A stretch of DNA of 64,000 bases from Aristolochia californica (taxonomy: Eukaryota; Streptophyta; Magnoliopsida; Piperales; Aristolochiaceae), in assembly GCA_029961685.1 (NCBI GenBank), contig JARWKL010000004.1:32059645-32123644 (forward strand). Reading direction: 5' to 3'. The translations under genes were made by a program, and so were the position numbers. Every line of letters begins with the position of its first letter. Within the stretch, counting starts at the first letter, position 1. This document shows positions 1-10,170 of this stretch, piece after piece. The notes under the pieces were generated by a model, which saw nothing but the letters and a program-made list of their open reading frames with translations, was not told the origin of the DNA and did not search any database.

Positions 1-1270
1 GGTTGACTGATTGCAAGTAGTTGTGGCTCCAACACCTCCCGGCGTGAAAAAGCATCGGACCCCTTGTTGAGTTGTTCCGGTTTATATTCCACCTTAAAAT
101 CGAAGCCCATCAATTTACTCAGCCAATGTTGTTGAGGGGAAGTGGTTATGCGCTATTCTAAAAGATACTTCAAGTTGTAGTGGTCTGTACGGATAAGAAA
201 GTGTCGACCCCAAAGATATGGCCACCAATGCTGAATGGCTTTTGCTAAGCCAATAAGTTCACGTTCATAAGCGGCTAATTTTTGGTGATGGGGGGCTAGG
301 TGCCTGCTAAAATATGCAATGGGATGGCCTTGTTGATGTAAGACCGCTCCAATGCCGCCTCTGGAAGCATCACATTCTATAATAAATGGTTCTAAAAAAT
401 TGGGAAGGTGGAGCACTGGAGTTGTGGCTAAGGCGTGCTTCAACTGGATGAAAGAAGATGCAGCTGTATCAGACCAAGTGAAGGCGTTATGCTTCAATAA
501 ACTAGTGAGAGGAGCCACGAGTTGGCCATAGTCATGAATGAACTTCCGATAGTACCCGGTTAGGCCTAAGAATCCCCATAAAGCAGTGACTAAGTGTGGA
601 TAGGGCCATTCAACTATTGCCTAAATTTTGCTACTGTCTGCCTTAACTTCGAAAGGTGAGATGACATGGCCCAGATAAGCCACCTTTGTCGTACCCACGG
701 AACACTTGGATTGCTTGAGAAATAAATGATGTGAGCACAAGAGGTTGAAGATATGGCGCAAAAGCTGAATATGGTCGTCCCATTGCTTGTTATATATCAA
801 AATATCGTCAAACATACTTCCACAAGAGAGGATGAAATACCTCATTCATAAGGGCCTGAAATGTGGATGGGGAGTTGGACAACCCAAATGGCATGACAAA
901 GGAACTCGAAGTGGCTATGATGGGTGCAGAAGGCAGTCTTCTCCACATCTGTAGGGTGTACCCAAATCTAGTGGTACCCCGACCACAAATCCAGCTTAGT
1001 AAAAAAATTTGCCCCATGTAATGCATCCAAGAGTTCGTCCACCACTGGTATTGGAAATTTATCCTTAGCTGTATGAGCATTCAACTCTCTGTAGTCAACA
1101 CAAAAAATGCCAAGTGTTGTCCTTTTTCTTCACTAATAACACTGGTGATGAAAAGGGAGGAGACCTGCTGGACTGGATAATGCCTTGCGATAACATGTGT
1201 TGGCATTGCCTCTCAATTTCATCTTTTTGTAAATGGGGTTAGAAGTATGGATGAACCACTACGGGCTCAG
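1..1270 (-). pseudogene. GYP-1 pol remnant: reverse transcriptase and RNase H
   Basis: Degraded reverse transcriptase plus RNase H. The longest open piece (153-518) carries the RNase H segments [19 protein letters not shown] and YERELIGLAKAIQHW. RT pieces lie at 621-845 (DDILIYN, AYLGHVIS) and 808-1080 ([20 protein letters not shown], in another frame). The catalytic FDD box survives as FDDILIY. A TAG stop follows the SSKI segment near 612. Several frame changes separate the pieces, so no functional enzyme can be made. The integrase would lie left of position 1. Confidence 0.85.
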
Positions 1271-1279
1271 TGCCCATCT

Positions 1280-1980
1280 TCAGTCGAATCTGATGGTCAC
1301 AGGCTCTGATAGGTGGAAGGACTTGTGGCTCTTGAAATAATTCAGAAAATTCTGTAATGAGAGTGTTTAACTGACAGCGTTCAGAGTCGACAACTTGGAG
1401 GTGCTAGAGGGTGCAAGGGGAGGGTGCGTGAGTCCCATGCAGGGTAATGGGTTTCTGGTAAGAAGTAAAAATCAAAGTTAGGGACTTGGAATCCCATAGA
1501 ATTGGACCCAACTACTGCATCCATTTGATACCCAAGACCAAATCAAACCCGGCTAGTGGAATAACCAAGAAATCTGCACAAAGGTGTTTCCTTAAATAAC
1601 AAATGGTACTATTGAACATAACCCAACACTGGAAACCTTTTCCCCATTAGCTACCGAGACCGAAATGCCAGAATTGTGATGACTTGGCAAGCCAAGTTGT
1701 TGTGTTGCTGGGTGCCTGAGTCCACTAATACGAGTAACACGAGGTTTTGTGTGCCAGCGTGATCCTGCATCGTGTTAGTACTGTTTAACCCTGTCATAGT
1801 GTGGATGGAAATTCCTGGTTCTTCCACCTCAGGCTCTTCCTCTTCCACAAGTTGTGGTTTATCCTCTGAGTCATCCACCTCTAACCAAAACAGATGTTTG
1901 CATATGTGCCCCGGCAGGTATTGTTCATTACAATTGTAACAGTCCTTTGGCCCTCCTCTATTCCATCTCTGAAAGGGAAA
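1280..1980 (-). pseudogene. GYP-1 aspartic protease and zinc-knuckle remnant
   Basis: The segment before RT in element orientation. It has an altered aspartic-protease active-site region (LVDSGTQQHNN, retaining D-S-G) near 1690-1740, and upstream (about 1890-1955) a retroviral-type zinc knuckle C-Y-N-C..G-H-I-C. An acidic linker (about 1800-1880) joins them, as in the other gypsy copies here. Frames are broken. The order gag, knuckle, protease, RT fits Ty3/gypsy. Confidence 0.7.
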
Positions 1981-1989
1981 GGCGATGAA

Positions 1990-2820
1990 TATATTATGTC
2001 GGTGGTGTTAACTTGTTGGCCTCTGATGGTTGATTAGTGTTTTGGCCATTGCGCATAGGAGAGGTAGTTGTGTGTGTGGGGCCCCAGTAGCCACTCTGCC
2101 CTGCCATGGGGGCTTCAGCCCTAGAGATTCTTTCAAGACCCTCTGCTTGGCATCTAGGGTACGGGCTAGATTCATAGCATGTGGTAAGTCCGGTGGGTCA
2201 TGTAATTCCACTTCCAGGTGAAGTGCTTCCACCAGTCCAGCAGTAAGTAAATGAACATCTGAGTAGGACGCACATACCGACTGGCTCGTGCTAGCCATTC
2301 TTGAAATTTTTTTTGATAAACCTCAAAGGAACCAGTTTGTTTAAGGTTGACCAAATCACCCACAGGGTTACTGCGGGCTGGTGGACCAAACCTAACATCT
2401 AATAATCTTTAAAATATCCCAATCATAGATATGATGTTCAGAGTGAAATTGATGGTACCATAGCTGTGCTTCATCAAGCATGTAGAAGGCAGCAAAAGAA
2501 ACCCTATCCTAGGGTTGGGTTCTTTGCTTCCAAAAGAATTGGTCACACTGATGCAACCATATCAGAGGGTCGGAGGACCCATCATAAGTGGGAAAATCGA
2601 GTTTGGTATACCTAGGCACGGTGGAGTTGTTGTTGCCATGAGTCCCCTCTGAATAGGATGTGCTGGATGCATATGAGGCATTGGAGGTGGAGGTGGTGGG
2701 GGATGGTGGTCGGAATGCCGATTTGAACTGCTCGAAAGTGCAATATCCTGCGCCATGAACTTGCCCATACGAAGAGTGAATTGATGAAAAGTCTCCCGAA
2801 GCTCCATTAAATCTGTTCAA
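1990..2820 (-). pseudogene. GYP-1 gag remnant
   Basis: Gag (Retrotrans_gag type) in at least three frames. Recognisable parts are the LDFPTYDGSSDPLIWLHQCDQF segment near 2540-2610, the NPVGDLVNLKQTGSFEVYQKKFQEWL-like stretch at 2290-2360, and the LTAGLVEALHLEVELHDP segment near 2180-2240. All have counterparts in GYP-3 and GYP-4. Frameshifts near 2400 and 2500 disable it. Confidence 0.75.
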
Positions 2821-2910
2821 ACTGTGGCGATGTTATTCTGAGATTCCATTCGAACTTCCTCTATAAGATTGCCCAATCATTAGGAGAAGATAAATCACCG
2901 GTGATGGTCA

Positions 2911-2922
2911 TGTCTGATACCA
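2911..2922 (-). promoter_or_regulatory. GYP-1 tRNA primer-binding site
   Basis: On the minus strand this reads TGGTATCAGACA, the complement of the 3' end of plant initiator Met tRNA, lying a few bases inside the 5' LTR end. It fixes element orientation and the LTR boundary. Confidence 0.8.
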
Positions 2923-2925
2923 CGT

Positions 2926-2950
2926 TGTTAAGCTCCCTTGCCATGGATCG
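2926..2950 (-). repeat. GYP-1 5' LTR, inner part
   Basis: First 25 bp (plus-strand order) of the GYP-1 5' LTR, starting TGTTAAGCTC and ending CCATGGATCG, where GYP-2 is inserted. The last five bases GATCG are the left target duplication. Confidence 0.8.
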
Positions 2951-3859
2951 TGTTGTGGACTCAATAGCACACCGAGTCACACAACGAAGAAGACAACAAC
3001 AACTCACTCAATAGGATTTAATTCTTATATTTCTTTGAGTATGATTTATTTCTAATATTGTTTTAAGTAGGATTTATTTCTTATATTTTTTTAAGTAGGA
3101 GTTATTTCTAATTACTTTTTATGTAAGGGCATTATGGGGAATTATTGTAACCCTAACCCTAAAACTCCCTATTTAAGGGATAGGTATGAATGAAATAGGT
3201 AAGCTTTGAGATTTTAGAATAATCTAGTCTAAATAGGTTGGGATCACCTCTTGATCCCGAGTTTAGGGTTTACTCCAAAAATCCAACCTATCATTCACCC
3301 TCCATTGCCCTCCATCTTCACCCAAATTCATCCACCATCATCCCTACTAAGAAAAGGAGCTTCCTGACCCTTTTCCGAGCCCAAAGAGGAGGTCTATCCT
3401 CCTTCTTGGCAGCAGCAGCAAGAGAGGCCCAATTCCTCCCTTACCAAGCAGCAAAGTGAGGATTTTTATCCTCAAATCTTGAGCAATTCCTGGTGCAATG
3501 TGGGAGCTGATCATAGCATCAAAGAAGAGGTATTAATCTATCCCAAACTCGTGTTTCAAGTTATTTAAGAAAGAAGGATTGCATTCTTAGCTAGAGCAGC
3601 AACAAAGAGGGCCAAACCCTCTTTGCCGTGACCAAGAAAAGAGAGCACCTTGCTCTAGCAAGGTCAGCATTGTTGTGGGGTCTTCTACCTAGCGCAACAA
3701 CTCGGTAGGACCCTCAAAAGAGGATCTTTCCTCCTGACCAAGCATTGGTTAAGGAGAAATACTCATACACAGACCCTTGACGTGAAGTGAGTAAATTCTG
3801 AGTGCTGGATTCACAAATCCCACGCCGTGTTACTCGATCCATGACCCGGGACCGTAACA
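2951..3859 (+). repeat. GYP-2 5' LTR
   Basis: 909 bp from TGTTGTGGAC to GACCGTAACA. It contains the promoter region (CTATTTAAGG near 3170, a plausible TATA-like box). Near the 3' end it encodes the in-frame peptide RRVTRSM, which continues across the primer site into gag. A diverged copy of this LTR type lies at 47653-47882 plus 51531-51950. Confidence 0.95.
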
Positions 3860-4863
3860 ACTTGGTATCAGAGCAGGGTAACATGGGGGATAATATCAGC
3901 AATGAAGAAATCCAAATCAGGATACAAAAGATGGAAGATAGCCTTGAAACAGCACAACCAGTGTTGGGAAAGGTTTGTGGTTTGGAAGAAGAGATGAGCC
4001 GAATCATTAGCATGCTACAGAAGTTGAGGACAGAGAGACATCAGAGTCCAGAGGTGAGAGAGGTTGCTCAACCATATCACAGAAGAGGGGAGCAGTGGCC
4101 TGGGCGCACTGCTGTCCAAGCACCTCAGCATGGAGGTACAATCCCAAGGTACACCAAGTTAGAGTTTCCCTCCTTCAATGGTTCTGTGGATCCCGTAATT
4201 TGGTTGCATAGATGTGAAAAAAAAATTTTGAACCATGGGACTACTGAATGGGATAAGGTGCAACTAGCCTCTTTCCATATGACAGATGAAGCCATGTTAT
4301 GGGTGACTCAAGTAGAGAAAGAGAGACCGGGAATGACTTGGGGAGAATTTAAAAATCTATGCACAGTTAGATTTGGGCCTCCCGCCAACAGCAACCCCTT
4401 GGGAGAGTTAGTCCTATTGAGACAAATGGGTTCGGTGGAACACTATCAAAAACTCTTCCAGGAAAAGTTGGCTCATGCTGGAGAGAGGGTATTGGTTGAC
4501 CAGCAGGTCTCCTTATTCACAGCAGGTCTCAATGAGTATTTACGGCTAGAGGTAGAACTCCTTATGCCCACGGATCTAGCTCATGCCATGAATATGGCCC
4601 GAACAATGGAACAACGACAACAATTGCAACAACGTAAGCCGGGTTGGTCGAGTGAGAGGAACACTTCCTCCACGTGGCAAGGGCACCGCTATAATTCATC
4701 TCAGGGAACATCTACAGCAGCACCATCCATACACACTCTGACTACGACTCGGGTAGTCGATCCCCGCCCTGGTAATTCCCTACCGAGCTTTATAAAAAAA
4801 TTGACGAGTGCAGAGATGGCAGAAAGGCGGTCCAAAAATCTCTGTTATAACTGTGATGAGTAG
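3802..4863 (+). CDS. GYP-2 gag (structural protein) with N-terminus encoded in the LTR
   Basis: A 353-codon frame forming the particle protein that packages element RNA. It opens inside the LTR (MLDSQIPRRVTRSM), reads across the primer site as NLVSEQ, and continues through the gag core (LEFPSFNGSVDPVIWLHRCE; NPLGELVLLRQMGSVEHYQK; LRLEVELLMPTDLAHAMNMA). The zinc knuckle LCYNCDE is cut by a TAG at 4861-4863; the same frame resumes with YRVRHQCKRLFWLE. An ATG at 3841 or 3883 could be the real start. The stop could be decay (CAG to TAG) or a readthrough site, because GYP-5 has TAG at the same codon. Confidence 0.85.
   Translation: MLDSQIPRRVTRSMTRDRNNLVSEQGNMGDNISNEEIQIRIQKMEDSLETAQPVLGKVCGLEEEMSRIISMLQKLRTERHQSPEVREVAQPYHRRGEQWPGRTAVQAPQHGGTIPRYTKLEFPSFNGSVDPVIWLHRCEKKILNHGTTEWDKVQLASFHMTDEAMLWVTQVEKERPGMTWGEFKNLCTVRFGPPANSNPLGELVLLRQMGSVEHYQKLFQEKLAHAGERVLVDQQVSLFTAGLNEYLRLEVELLMPTDLAHAMNMARTMEQRQQLQQRKPGWSSERNTSSTWQGHRYNSSQGTSTAAPSIHTLTTTRVVDPRPGNSLPSFIKKLTSAEMAERRSKNLCYNCDE
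3861..3875 (+). promoter_or_regulatory. GYP-2 tRNA primer-binding site
   Basis: CTTGGTATCAGAGCA directly follows the 5' LTR. It contains TGGTATCAGAGC, complementary to the 3' end of initiator Met tRNA. Confidence 0.85.
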
Positions 4864-5500
4864 TATCGGGTCAGACACCAATGTAAACGATTATTTTGGC
4901 TCGAGATGGAGGATTCAGAGGATCCAGAGGAACCAGAGGATATTTTCGAGGAGGAACCACCAGAGATATCCTTGCATGCTATTACTGGGCAGAAATCGCC
5001 TACTACAATGCAAGTCCGAGCTCATGTCATCGACCGAGAACTGGTGGGACTAGTCGACTCGGGGAGTACACACAATTTTCTGAGTTTGACAGCCGCACAG
5101 CATCTCCAGATCTAGATACACACTCATCCGACAGCCACCGTCTCAGTGGCCAATGGCGAGAAGGTCCCTAGCTATGGGATTAGTAAGGGGGTAACTTTTT
5201 CCATTGGATTTACTTCATTTAATGCGGAATTTTTTGTTATTCCCCTAGCGGGATTTGATATGGTTTTAAGCATTAAATGGTTACAAACATTGGGGCCCAT
5301 TCTGTGGAACTTTTCGGCTTTAACCATGAGCTTTGATTTGGCCGGAAGTCGGGTGCTCTTACAGGGCTGTTAGGTGGACAGGGCCCACCGCATACACACT
5401 TTGCAGACACAGGATCAGCCTGATAGTACTAGTGATGGTCTGGTTGAGGAGTTCTATGACCTCTTCCAGGAGCCTTCGGGGTTGCCTCCCATGAGGCACT
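4864..5500 (+). pseudogene. GYP-2 aspartic protease
   Basis: Continues from gag after the TAG. An acidic linker (EDSEDPEEPEDIFEEE) precedes the retropepsin active site LVDSGSTHNFLS near 5050-5085, then the FDMVLSIKWLQTLGP segment near 5250-5300, typical of plant gypsy proteases. Stops at 5114 and 5371 interrupt the frame. The intact enzyme would cleave the polyprotein. The D-S-G active site is present but this copy is broken. Confidence 0.8.
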
Positions 5501-6850
5501 GTGACCACAGGATCTGTCTGAAACCAGGTTCTGAGGTAGTGGTCGTGTGACCATACCGTTTCCCACACCTTCAGAAGGACGAGATAGAGCGTCAGTGCCA
5601 TGAGATGTTGAAACAAGGTCTTATTCATCCCAGTCGCTCCCCGTTCTCTTCACCCGTCTTACTTGTGAAGAAACGTGATGGGACATGGAGGTTCTGCGTG
5701 GATTATCGGGAGTTGAACGTGCAGACAGTAAAAGACAAGTTCCCGATTCCGGTAGTGGATGAGCTTCTGGATGAGTTACATGGGTCGTGGTTATTCACTA
5801 AACTCGACCTCCGTTCGGGATACCATCAGGTCCGGATGCACCCCTCTGATATCGAGAAGACGGCGTTCCCCACCCACCATGGCCACTTTGAGTTCGTCGT
5901 CATGCCATTCGGGTTATCCAATGCACCCTCCACTTTTCAAGCTTTGATGAACGAGGTATTTAGCCCCTATCTTCAAAAAAAATTTCCTGTCTTTTTCGAT
6001 GATATTTTGATCTATAGCAAGTCGGTTGAGGAGCACTTGGCACACTTGAGGATTGTTTTCGACTTGTTAAGAGCACATCAGCTCTATTTGAAACACTCAA
6101 AGTGTTCTTTTGCGGCTTCACACGTGGGATATCTGGGACACATTATCTCACATGAGGGGGTTACAGTGGATCCCGAGAAGATCTGAGCTATTCACGAGTG
6201 GCCACAACCACAGTCGTGTTCTGCATTACGGGGTTTTCTGGGTCTTGCGGGCTACTACCGTAAATTTATTCAGAACTATGGGCCAGTGGCAGCACCATTG
6301 ACCAGTTTACTCAAGAAAAATTCCTTTATTTGGAATGAGGGGGCCACCACGTCATTTGGCACTCAAAGCTGCCCTCGCATCCACGCTAGTATTACAACTT
6401 CCCAACTTTGACGAATTGTTCGTGGTAGAGTGCGACGCTTCGGGCGTGGGCATGGGGGCTGTTTTACAACAGCTGGGCCATCCTATTGCTTATTTTAGCA
6501 GACAGTTGGCAGTCTGCCATCACAAACTGGCAGCCTATGAGCGTGAATTGATTGGGTTGGCCAAAGCGGTCCAACATTGGAGGCCTTATCTCTAGGGCTA
6601 GGCTTTTCTCATACGCACGGATCACTACAGCCTTAAATTCTTACTAGAACAGCGTTTGACGACGTCGCCACAACAGCACTGGATCAGTAAGTTGTTGGGG
6701 TTTGACTTCTCAGTGGAGTATCGTGCGGGGAGATTAAATAAGGCGGCAGATGCCTTGTCACGGTGTTTTGAAGATCAGCAGTCAGTCTATTCTATCAGCC
6801 AGCCGAGATTTCTCATTATGGACTTGGTGCGAGAAGCACATGCTACTAAC
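5450..6850 (+). pseudogene. GYP-2 reverse transcriptase - RNase H
   Basis: RT is open from 5605 to 6186. It shows [20 protein letters not shown], the [20 protein letters not shown] box and the catalytic [10 protein letters not shown] (near 5990). A TGA follows PEKI at 6184-6186, the frame shifts near 6350, and RNase H continues with FVVECDASGVGMGAVL and YERELIGLAKAVQHW. Another stop lies near 6595. The TGA after PEKI occurs at the same codon in GYP-5. This copy cannot make full-length RT unless stops are recoded. Confidence 0.85.
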
Positions 6851-6892
6851 CCTGCACTGTAGGAACTGCATCAGCAGATCTCAGAAGGGACA

Positions 6893-7855
6893 ATGAATGT
6901 GAAGTGGTCCATCCAGGATTCACTTATTTATTATAAGCATCGGATTTTCCTTCCACCTGAGTCCGAGTTGATTCCAGCTATTCTCTCGGCCTACCACGAC
7001 AGTACACACGAGGGGGTCCAGAAGACCTTGCACAGAATTCGAGCTGATTTTTACTGGCAAGCCATGAAAGCCTCTATCGCGACTTATGTTGGCGACTGTC
7101 AGGTATGCCAGCGCAACAAAGCCGAGCACTTGAGTCCAGCCGGTCTTCTCCAGCCTCTGGCCCTTCCAACGCAGGTTTGGGCCGACATTTCAATGGATTT
7201 TGTGGAAGGCCTACCCCTGTTAGCCGGCAAATCCGTACTTTTCATAGTGGTTGATCGATTCTCCAAGTACGGGCATTTTATACCGATGGCTCATCCGTAT
7301 ATAGCAACACGGGTTGCTCAGACTTTCCTAGAGCAGATAGTCCGCTTACATGGCATTCCAGAATCCATGGTGAGTGACAAAGATGCAGTTTTCACGAGCA
7401 CCTTTTGGCGGGAACTGTTTCGCTTGAGTGGGACAAAATTGAAGTTCTCCTCCGCCTATCATCCACAGACAGACGGGCAGACTGAGGTGGTGAACCGCAC
7501 CATCGAGATGTATCTACGGTGCTTGGTGGGGGATTGTTCACGACAATGGGTTCAATGGCTTCCGTGGGCCGAATATTGTTACAACACTTTGTTCCACTCT
7601 GCATTGCAATCCACTCCTTTTCGGGTTATATATGGTCGGGATCCACCTCGCCTCCTCTCGTACAACCCAGGGTCCACCCGCGTGGACACAATTGATCAGG
7701 CACTCATAGACAGGGATCTACTGCTACAGAATATCACAGAACGACTACGACGTGCCCAAGCTCGGATGAAGGATGTATACGACAGAGGCCACCGTGAGGT
7801 CTCTTTTGAGGTTGGAAAGTATGTGTGGCTACGGCTCCAGCCCTACCGTCAGTAG
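6893..7855 (+). CDS. GYP-2 integrase
   Basis: A 320-codon open part of the integrase, which inserts the DNA copy into the chromosome. The N-terminal zinc-binding region has the HHCC pattern (AYHDSTHEG then CQVCQRNK). The catalytic core has D in ISMDFVEGLP (about 7195), D in SDKDAVF (about 7380) and E in DGQTEVVNRTIEMY (about 7480), the D,D35E triad. It ends at a TAG after LQPYRQ; the rest continues to the chromodomain piece at 7979. Confidence 0.85.
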   Translation: MNVKWSIQDSLIYYKHRIFLPPESELIPAILSAYHDSTHEGVQKTLHRIRADFYWQAMKASIATYVGDCQVCQRNKAEHLSPAGLLQPLALPTQVWADISMDFVEGLPLLAGKSVLFIVVDRFSKYGHFIPMAHPYIATRVAQTFLEQIVRLHGIPESMVSDKDAVFTSTFWRELFRLSGTKLKFSSAYHPQTDGQTEVVNRTIEMYLRCLVGDCSRQWVQWLPWAEYCYNTLFHSALQSTPFRVIYGRDPPRLLSYNPGSTRVDTIDQALIDRDLLLQNITERLRRAQARMKDVYDRGHREVSFEVGKYVWLRLQPYRQ

Positions 7856-7978
7856 CCTCTAGCGGGACCTCCACGTCATAAGCTCTCACCCCAATTTTTT
7901 GGGCCGTTTCCCATTCTTCAACGCGTAGGACCAGTCGCCTATCAACTCAAATTACCGGACACAGCCAAAATTCTCGAT

Positions 7979-8278
7979 GTGTTTCATGTCTCTCTTTTGA
8001 AGCCGCATTCCAGAGCACAGCCTACATCCACTCCATTCCTACCACCAGTTGATCATGGCGAGGTTATTCTTAACCCAGCTACGGTGTTACGTGCACGGCT
8101 GACCAATGATCATTGGGAGATTCTCGTTCAGTGGACGGACACTGACCCCGACGCTGCAACATGGGAACGTCTGGACATCTTCAAACAAGTCTACCCAGCT
8201 TTTGAGCTTGAGGACAAGCTCTTTCTCCATGGGGAGGCAGATGTTGTGGACTCAATAGCACACCGAGTCACACAATGA
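7979..8278 (+). CDS. GYP-2 integrase C-terminus with chromodomain-like tail
   Basis: A 99-codon frame containing VFHVSLLKPH (integrase end) followed by EILVQWTDTDPDAATWERLD and YPAFELEDKLFLHGE, the divergent chromodomain tail of chromoviruses, thought to guide insertion to modified histones. The frame runs into the 3' LTR, which starts at 8242. The polypurine tract is GGGGAGGCAGA, immediately before 8242. Confidence 0.75.
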   Translation: MFHVSLLKPHSRAQPTSTPFLPPVDHGEVILNPATVLRARLTNDHWEILVQWTDTDPDAATWERLDIFKQVYPAFELEDKLFLHGEADVVDSIAHRVTQ

Positions 8279-9150
8279 AGAAGACAACAACAACTCACTC
8301 AATAGGATTTAATTCTTATATTTCTTTGAGTAGGATTTATTTCTAATATTGTTTTAAGTAGAATTTATTTCTTATATTGTTTTAAGTAGGAGTTATTTCT
8401 AATTACTTTTTATGTAAGGGCATTATGGGGAATTATTGTAACCCTAACCCTAAAACTCCCTATTTAAGGGATAGGTATGAATGAAATAGGTAAGCTTTGA
8501 GATTTTAGAATAACCTAGTCTAAATAGGTTGGGATCACCTCTTGATCCCGAGTTTAGGGTTTACTCCAAAAATCCAACCTATCATTCACCCTCCATTGCC
8601 ATCCATCTTCACCCAAATTCATCCACCATCATCCCTACTAAGAAAAGGAGCTTCCTGACCCTTTTCCGAGCCCAAAGAGGAGGTCTATCCTCCTTCTTGG
8701 CAGCAGCAGCAAGAGAGGCCCAATTCCTCCCTTACCAAGCAGCAAAGTGAGGATTTTTATCCTCAAATCTTGAGCAATTCCTGGTGCAATGTGGGAGCTG
8801 ATCATAGCATCAAAGAAGAGGTATTAATCTATCCCAAACTCGTGTTTCAAGTTATTTAAGAAAGAAGGATTGCATTCTTAGCTAGAGCAGCAACAAAGAG
8901 GGCCAAACCCTCTTTGCCGTGACCAAGAAAGGAGAGCACCTTGCTCTAGCAAGGTCAGCATTGTTGTGGGGTCTTCTACCTAGCACAACAACTCGGTAGG
9001 ACCCTCAAAAGAGGATCTTTCCTCCTAGCCAAGCATTGGTTAAGGAGAAATACTCATACACAGACCCTTGACATGAAGTGAGTAAATTCTGAGTGTTGGA
9101 TTCACAAATCCCATGTCGTGTTACTCGATCCATGACCCAGGACCGTAACA
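8242..9150 (+). repeat. GYP-2 3' LTR
   Basis: 909 bp, TGTTGTGGAC to GACCGTAACA, matching the 5' LTR with about 14 substitutions by eye. It is followed by the target duplication GATCG at 9151-9155. Confidence 0.95.
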
Positions 9151-9155
9151 GATCG

Positions 9156-9504
9156 AGTCACCCGACAATCTCCTCTTGATTCATTATTGTAATCCATTCT
9201 TATGTGAAGCTTTGGATTTTTCGAATGACCTATGATTGATAGACATCAAGCTTTCGAAGGAAGCTTGTACCTTGGACCTCGTTGGGAGAGAGACTCCGAT
9301 CTTTGGCTAAACTATTGATCAATTTCTTAATTCCATTCAAGAACCCGTCATCCATATAAAAGAGGATTAGGGTTGACGCATACAAGCAAGGGCCATGAAA
9401 TTAAAAGAAACTACATCTAAACCTTCTAATTGCATAAACCTGGAAATTACCTAATTTAACCCCTGCGTCTACTAATTACTCTAGATGCTATGGAGTCCAT
9501 AAAA
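9156..9504 (-). repeat. GYP-1 5' LTR, outer part
   Basis: Continuation of the GYP-1 LTR after the GYP-2 insertion, starting AGTCACCC. It ends at GCTATGGAGTCCATAA, the same terminal sequence as other gypsy LTRs here (minus-strand start TGTTATGGACTCCATA, with the first bases mutated). Confidence 0.75.
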
Positions 9505-9565
9505 CCCATGTTCTCATGCTGGGTCCCACCAGCTCGAGCACCATGGTGGGTCCCACATTGTAACA
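9505..9565 (-). repeat. COP-1 3' LTR fragment and polypurine tract
   Basis: Plus-strand text GGTGGGTCCCAC..TTGTAACA ends the LTR at 9565, so on the minus strand the LTR begins TGTTACAATG. The polypurine tract lies next to it (9566-9580, minus AGCTTGAGGGGGAC). The same LTR end recurs at 33940-33988, the 5' LTR of this element. The rest of the 3' LTR lies beyond the GYP-1 insertion, off-window. Confidence 0.75.
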
Positions 9566-9572
9566 GTCCCCC

Positions 9573-9877
9573 TCAAGCTAGGGGTGAGAAGACATCATAA
9601 ATGCCCAGCTTGCTGCATATGGTAGACATAATCTTGTGAGTGACTGGCTTGGTGAGAATGTCTACAACTTGATTTTGTGATGATATATGCTTCAGAGATA
9701 AGAAACCAACTTGGAACTTTTCTCGTATAAAATGGCAATCCACTTCAATATGCTTTGTCCTTTCATGGAAGACTGGATTCGGTGTAATGTGTATTTCTGC
9801 TTGATTGTCGCAGTATAGATCTATTGGAGCTTCTTTGTAGAATCCCAATTCAATCAGAAGATATCTTATCCACATGA
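9573..9877 (-). CDS. COP-1 RNase H, C-terminal half
   Basis: Copia RNase H C-terminus with YCDNQAEIHI, NPVFHERTKHIEVDCHFIRE and DILTKPV, ending just before the 3' LTR. The frame begins at the CAP-1 insertion at 9878 and is the direct continuation of the frame ending at 18723. The intact enzyme degrades RNA in the RNA-DNA hybrid. Confidence 0.9.
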
Positions 9878-10089
9878 TGTTATGGACTCATTAGGGGTTT
9901 ATTTTTAATTTCTATTCATTAGGGGTTTATTTGTAATTTGTTGAACTTATGGCCTTTGGCATGTTTTCGCTAACTCCCTATATAGGGACGTGAGATGAAT
10001 GAACGAAAAAGCATTTAATCAAATAGTTGTTAGCAAGGTCGGATTCTCCCTCAGAGGTCCAAGTCGAGCCTCCTTCAAGGCTCAATCCC

Positions 10090-10121
<32 letters not shown>

Positions 10122-10170
10122 ACACGCTGGAAGAAATCGTCTGGTGGTTGATCCGAAATGGGACATAACA
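9878..10170 (+). repeat. CAP-1 5' LTR with C31 tract
   Basis: 293 bp, TGTTATGGACTCATT to GGGACATAACA. It contains CTATATAGGG (TATA-like, about 9979) and a run of 31 C at 10091-10121 where the 3' LTR has only a short C/T stretch. A duplicated ATTAGGGGTTTATTT segment near its start makes it longer than the 3' LTR. Confidence 0.88.

Larger units (their letters stand above)
2951..9150 (+). mobile_element. GYP-2: complete Ty3/gypsy chromodomain retrotransposon
   Basis: A structurally complete 6.2-kb element with two 909-bp LTRs (2951-3859, 8242-9150), an initiator-Met-tRNA primer site right after the 5' LTR, gag, protease, RT-RNase H, integrase and a C-terminal chromodomain-like segment. The 5-bp target duplication GATCG lies at 2946-2950 and 9151-9155. 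I count roughly 14 differences between the LTRs, so insertion is fairly recent, yet pol carries several stops and a frameshift. It inserted into the GYP-1 LTR. Confidence 0.95.
1..9504 (-). mobile_element. GYP-1: Ty3/gypsy (chromovirus-like) retrotransposon, left end outside window, split by GYP-2
   Basis: Minus-strand element running from RNase H at the window edge, through RT, protease and gag, to a primer site (2911-2922) and its 5' LTR (2926-2950 continued at 9156-9504). GYP-2 (2951-9150) is inserted in that LTR, and removing it with one GATCG copy restores the LTR text seen in GYP-4 and GYP-6. The coding region carries many stops and frameshifts, so the copy is dead. Its 3' LTR and TSD are off-window. 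Its 5' LTR abuts a fragment of the COP-1 LTR at 9505, so it probably inserted into COP-1. Confidence 0.85.

Noticed and set aside
3238..3459. 73-codon frame in the GYP-2 LTR (also 8529-8750)
   Set aside because: It lies in both LTR copies and is not conserved as protein in the diverged LTR at 51531-51950; LTR sequence rather than a gene.
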